From: DATJWY01 sp035500775
Lineage (GTDB): Bacteria > Pseudomonadota > Alphaproteobacteria > Acetobacterales > Acetobacteraceae
NCBI GenBank assembly: GCA_035500775.1
Contig: DATJWY010000029.1
Span: 1-10,247 of the forward strand
DNA length: 10,247 nucleotides
Direction of reading: 5' to 3'
In this document: positions 7,540 to 10,247 of the stretch, piece by piece
Layout: each line of letters opens with the position of its first letter
How positions within the stretch are numbered: the first letter of the stretch is position 1
The notes under the pieces: generated by a model
Database searches by the model: none
What the model saw: only the letters and a program-made list of their open reading frames with translations
What the model was told of the DNA's origin: nothing
Position numbers and translations under genes: made by a program

Positions 7540-10197
7540 ATGACCACCGAAGCCACCCAGCCTGACACGATTCATCCGACGCTGCTCGCCGAATATCGCC
7601 CGCCCGCCTTTCTGATCGACACGGTCGAGCTGACCTTCGACCTCGACCCCGCGCGCACCGAGGTCGCCTCCCGCCTCACCCTGCGCCGCAACCCGCGAGC
7701 CGACGGCGCCGAGACCACGCTCCGGCTGGATGGCGAGGCGCTGGAGCTGCTCTCCGTGGCGCTGGACGGCACGCCCCTGGGGCCGGACCGCTACCGGCTG
7801 ACCGGGACCGAACTGGAACTGCCCGGCGTGCCGAATGCCTTTACCCTGGAGATCCGCACCGCGATCGCGCCGGAGCGGAACACCGAGCTGTCCGGCCTCT
7901 ACACCTCGGGCGGCAATTTCTGCACCCAGTGCGAGGCCGAGGGCTTCCGCCGCATCACCTATTTCCCGGACCGGCCGGACGTGATGGCGCGCTACACCAC
8001 CACGATCCGCGCCGACGCGACGCGCTACCCGGTGCTGCTCTCCAACGGCAATCCGGACGGCGCCGGCGCGTTGCCGGACGGGCGGCACTGGGCGCGCTGG
8101 GCCGATCCGCACCCCAAGCCCGCCTATCTGTTCGCCCTGGTCGCGGGCGATCTCGTCGCGGTGCGGGACAGTTTCACCACCCGCTCCGGCCGTGCGGTGG
8201 CGCTCGGCATCTGGGTGCGGCGCGGCGACGAGACGAGCTGCGACTACGCCATGCGCTCGCTCAAGACCTCGATGCGCTGGGACGAGGAGGTGTTCGGCCT
8301 CGAATATGATCTCGACGTGTTCAACCTCGTCGCCGTCAGCGACTTCAACATGGGGGCGATGGAGAACAAGGGCCTCAACATCTTCAACACGAAATACGTG
8401 CTCGCCCGGCCGGAGACGGCGACCGATACCGACTACCAGGGCATCGAGCGCGTGGTCGCGCACGAGTATTTCCACAACTGGACGGGCAACCGCGTCACCT
8501 GCCGGGACTGGTTCCAGCTCTCGCTCAAGGAAGGGCTGACCGTGTTCCGCGACCAGATTTTCGCCGCCGACCAGGGCAGCGAGCCGGTCATCCGCATCGG
8601 CGATGTCCGCGCCCTGCGCGCGGCGCAGTTCAAGGAAGATGACGGACCGCTCGCGCATCCGGTGCAGCCGGAGAGCTATCTGCGCATCGATAATTTCTAC
8701 ACCGCGACCGTCTATAACAAGGGCGCGGAACTCGTGCGCATGCTGCGCACCCTGCTCACCCCCGCCGGCTTCCGCCGCGGCATGGATCTCTACATCAGCC
8801 GGCACGACAACCAGGCGGTGACGATCGAGGATTTCGTCGCCGCGATGCGCGACGCCAATCCCGGCGCCGATCTCGGCGATTTCATGCGCTGGTACGGCCA
8901 GGCCGGCACTCCGGTCGTCACCGTCAGCGATGCCTACGACCCGGCGACGCGGACCTACGAACTCACCCTCGCGCAACGCACGCCGCCGACGCCGGGGCAG
9001 CCGGAGAAGCAGCCAGTGCCGATCCCGGTGGCGATGGGGCTCCTCGGGCCGAATGGCGACGCACTGCCGACCCGGCTCGAAGGCGAGGCGGAGACGGTGA
9101 GCGGCACCCGCGTGCTGCTGCTCACCGGGGCGGAGCAGCGTTTCCGCTTCCAGGATGTCGCGGCGCCACCGGTGCCGTCGCTGCTGCGCGGCTTCTCCGC
9201 GCCGGTGCGGCTGGAAGGCGTGTCGTTCGACCGGCTGAAATTCCTCGCCGTGCATGAGCCGGACCCGTTCGCCCGCTGGGATGCCGGATATCAGGTGGCC
9301 GCCGCCGTACTGCTCGATCTCGCCCGGGCGGCGGCACGCGGCGAGACGCCGGAGGTGGATCGCGGCCTGATCGCCGCCATGCGGGCGACGCTGGAGGGCG
9401 CGGATGCCGACCCGGCCTTTGCCGCCGAGGCGATGCTGCTGCCGGGCGAGGGCCAGCTCGCCGACCAGATGGAGGTGGCCGACCCGGACGCGCTGCATAC
9501 GGCGCGGGAAGCGGCGCGGCACGCCATCGGCCGGACGCTGGAGCCGTTGCTCATCGAGACCTGGGAACGACTCGCCGATCACGGCCCCTACAGCCCGGAT
9601 GGCACGGCGATCGGCAAACGGGCGCTGCGCAATGTCTGCCTGGCCTATCTCGCCGCCGCCAACGGGGCCGGGCGCGCACGGGCGCGGGCGCAGTTCGAGG
9701 CCGGGCGCAACATGACCGACGTGGTCGCCGCCCTCGCCGTGCTCTGCGACAGCGCGAGCCCCGAGCGGGACGCCGCGCTCGCCGCCTTCTACGCACGCTG
9801 GAAGGATGATGACCTGGTGCTCGACAAATGGTTCGCGGTGCAGGCGATGGCGTCGGCCCCGGACACGCTGGAGCGGGTGCGCGCGCTGGCCCATCACCCG
9901 GATTTCCGGCTGCGCAACCCGAACCGGGCGCGGGCGCTGCTCGGCGCGTTCTCCTTCGGCAATCCGGTGCGGTTCCACGATTCGAGCGGCGCCGGCTACG
10001 CCTTCCTGGCGGACCACGTGATTGCGCTCGATCCGCTCAACGCCACCACGGCGGCGCGGCTGGTGCAGGCGCTCGGCACGTGGCGGCGCTACGATCCACG
10101 CCGGCAGGCGCTGATGCGGCGGGCGTTGGAGCGCGTGCTGGCGACGCCGAAGCTGAGCCGCAACACCTACGAGATGGTGTCGAAGAGCCTCGCGTAG
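7540..10197 (+). CDS. pepN: Aminopeptidase N (M1 family zinc metallopeptidase)
   Basis: PepN removes N-terminal amino acids from peptides in the cytosol, completing protein turnover. The 885-residue product matches the usual Gram-negative PepN length (about 870-890). The exopeptidase motif is GAMEN (272-276). The zinc site is HEYFH (308-312) with the third ligand Glu331 in LKEG, the exact H-E-x2-H-x18-E spacing, and Glu309 is the general base. Tyr392 in VYNKGAE is the transition-state Tyr. All these positions are shifted by 11 from the E. coli enzyme as I recall its numbering. Layout: N-terminal beta domain (about 1-195), thermolysin-like catalytic domain (about 196-440), small beta-sandwich (about 445-545) and a helical C-terminal domain to the end. 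The N-terminus (LAEYRPPAFLIDTVELTFDL) is family-typical, which supports ATG 7540 despite the weak ribosome site (AGAAAGGG about 12 bases away). No signal peptide is present. It stands alone, followed by a hairpin repeat three bases after its stop. Confidence 0.97.
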   Translation: MTTEATQPDTIHPTLLAEYRPPAFLIDTVELTFDLDPARTEVASRLTLRRNPRADGAETTLRLDGEALELLSVALDGTPLGPDRYRLTGTELELPGVPNAFTLEIRTAIAPERNTELSGLYTSGGNFCTQCEAEGFRRITYFPDRPDVMARYTTTIRADATRYPVLLSNGNPDGAGALPDGRHWARWADPHPKPAYLFALVAGDLVAVRDSFTTRSGRAVALGIWVRRGDETSCDYAMRSLKTSMRWDEEVFGLEYDLDVFNLVAVSDFNMGAMENKGLNIFNTKYVLARPETATDTDYQGIERVVAHEYFHNWTGNRVTCRDWFQLSLKEGLTVFRDQIFAADQGSEPVIRIGDVRALRAAQFKEDDGPLAHPVQPESYLRIDNFYTATVYNKGAELVRMLRTLLTPAGFRRGMDLYISRHDNQAVTIEDFVAAMRDANPGADLGDFMRWYGQAGTPVVTVSDAYDPATRTYELTLAQRTPPTPGQPEKQPVPIPVAMGLLGPNGDALPTRLEGEAETVSGTRVLLLTGAEQRFRFQDVAAPPVPSLLRGFSAPVRLEGVSFDRLKFLAVHEPDPFARWDAGYQVAAAVLLDLARAAARGETPEVDRGLIAAMRATLEGADADPAFAAEAMLLPGEGQLADQMEVADPDALHTAREAARHAIGRTLEPLLIETWERLADHGPYSPDGTAIGKRALRNVCLAYLAAANGAGRARARAQFEAGRNMTDVVAALAVLCDSASPERDAALAAFYARWKDDDLVLDKWFAVQAMASAPDTLERVRALAHHPDFRLRNPNRARALLGAFSFGNPVRFHDSSGAGYAFLADHVIALDPLNATTAARLVQALGTWRRYDPRRQALMRRALERVLATPKLSRNTYEMVSKSLA

Positions 10198-10199
10198 AC

Positions 10200-10247
10200 G
10201 CAGGGGGCTTTGCCCCCTGCACCCCCACTGGGGCCTTGAGGCCCCAG
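10200..10247 (-). repeat. Two-hairpin GC-rich intergenic repeat, unit 5
   Basis: It begins two bases after the pepN stop: GCAGGGGGC/GCCCCCTGC with loop TTT (10200-10220), linker ACCCCCA, then CTGGGGCC/GGCCCCAG with loop TTGA (10228-10247), ending exactly at the window edge. Positions 10223-10247 are the exact reverse complement of 3846-3870. On the minus strand it has the same hairpin 1, TGGGG, hairpin 2 order as the others. An AT-rich leader may lie just beyond the window. There is no T-tract after the first stem, so it is not a standard terminator for pepN. Confidence 0.8.

Noticed and set aside
7317..7568. Minus-strand 83-codon ORF across the pepN upstream region
   Set aside because: It runs through the hairpin repeat, has no ribosome site or recognisable domain, and overlaps the pepN start.
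7519..10017. Long minus-strand ORF (832 codons) opposite pepN
   Set aside because: Antisense shadow. The plus strand encodes complete aminopeptidase N with exact catalytic spacing.

Overview
The window is very GC-rich, with codon third positions dominated by G and C. It carries ordinary chromosomal housekeeping genes: the ribosome-associated GTPase TypA/BipA, a glycogen-debranching-type glycosidase and aminopeptidase N. The short GC-rich double hairpins between genes, together with the composition and gene content, suggest an alphaproteobacterium, probably of the Acetobacteraceae/Rhodospirillales type. That assignment is inference; no rRNA or other strong phylogenetic marker is present.

Layout. 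(1) Positions 66-1646 hold two related genes for small exported proteins that start with nearly the same signal peptide. The first (66-692) looks intact and ends in a predicted helical domain. The second (1104-1436) has three 24-residue tandem repeats and then a TAA stop. Beyond that stop the same frame continues for about 70 codons and encodes the helical domain again, so the second gene appears to have been cut short by an ochre mutation. A doubtful small ORF (689-964) lies between them. (2) 1914-3746 is typA/bipA. (3) 3761-3888 holds two divergently oriented copies of a hairpin repeat. (4) 4069-6255 is an amylo-alpha-1,6-glucosidase-like two-domain enzyme. (5) On the minus strand, 7277-6354 holds a 48-residue ORF resembling the start of a small DNA-binding regulator, followed 12 bases later by a class I SAM-dependent methyltransferase. 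(6) 7540-10197 is aminopeptidase N, with all catalytic motifs intact.

The genes do not form one pathway. TypA works in ribosome assembly and stress adaptation, the debranching enzyme in storage polysaccharide metabolism, PepN in peptide turnover, and the methyltransferase has an unknown substrate. The small exported proteins have no recognised function. What links the window is a family of two-hairpin repeats, five copies in both orientations, in the gaps after typA, between the convergent debranching-enzyme and methyltransferase genes, before pepN and after pepN. Their stems vary in sequence while pairing is kept.

I see no CRISPR array, tRNA, rRNA, transposase, phage gene or clear new defence or biosynthetic system. 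The most interesting observations are the ochre-interrupted exported protein, the covarying repeat family and the truncated regulator in front of the methyltransferase.
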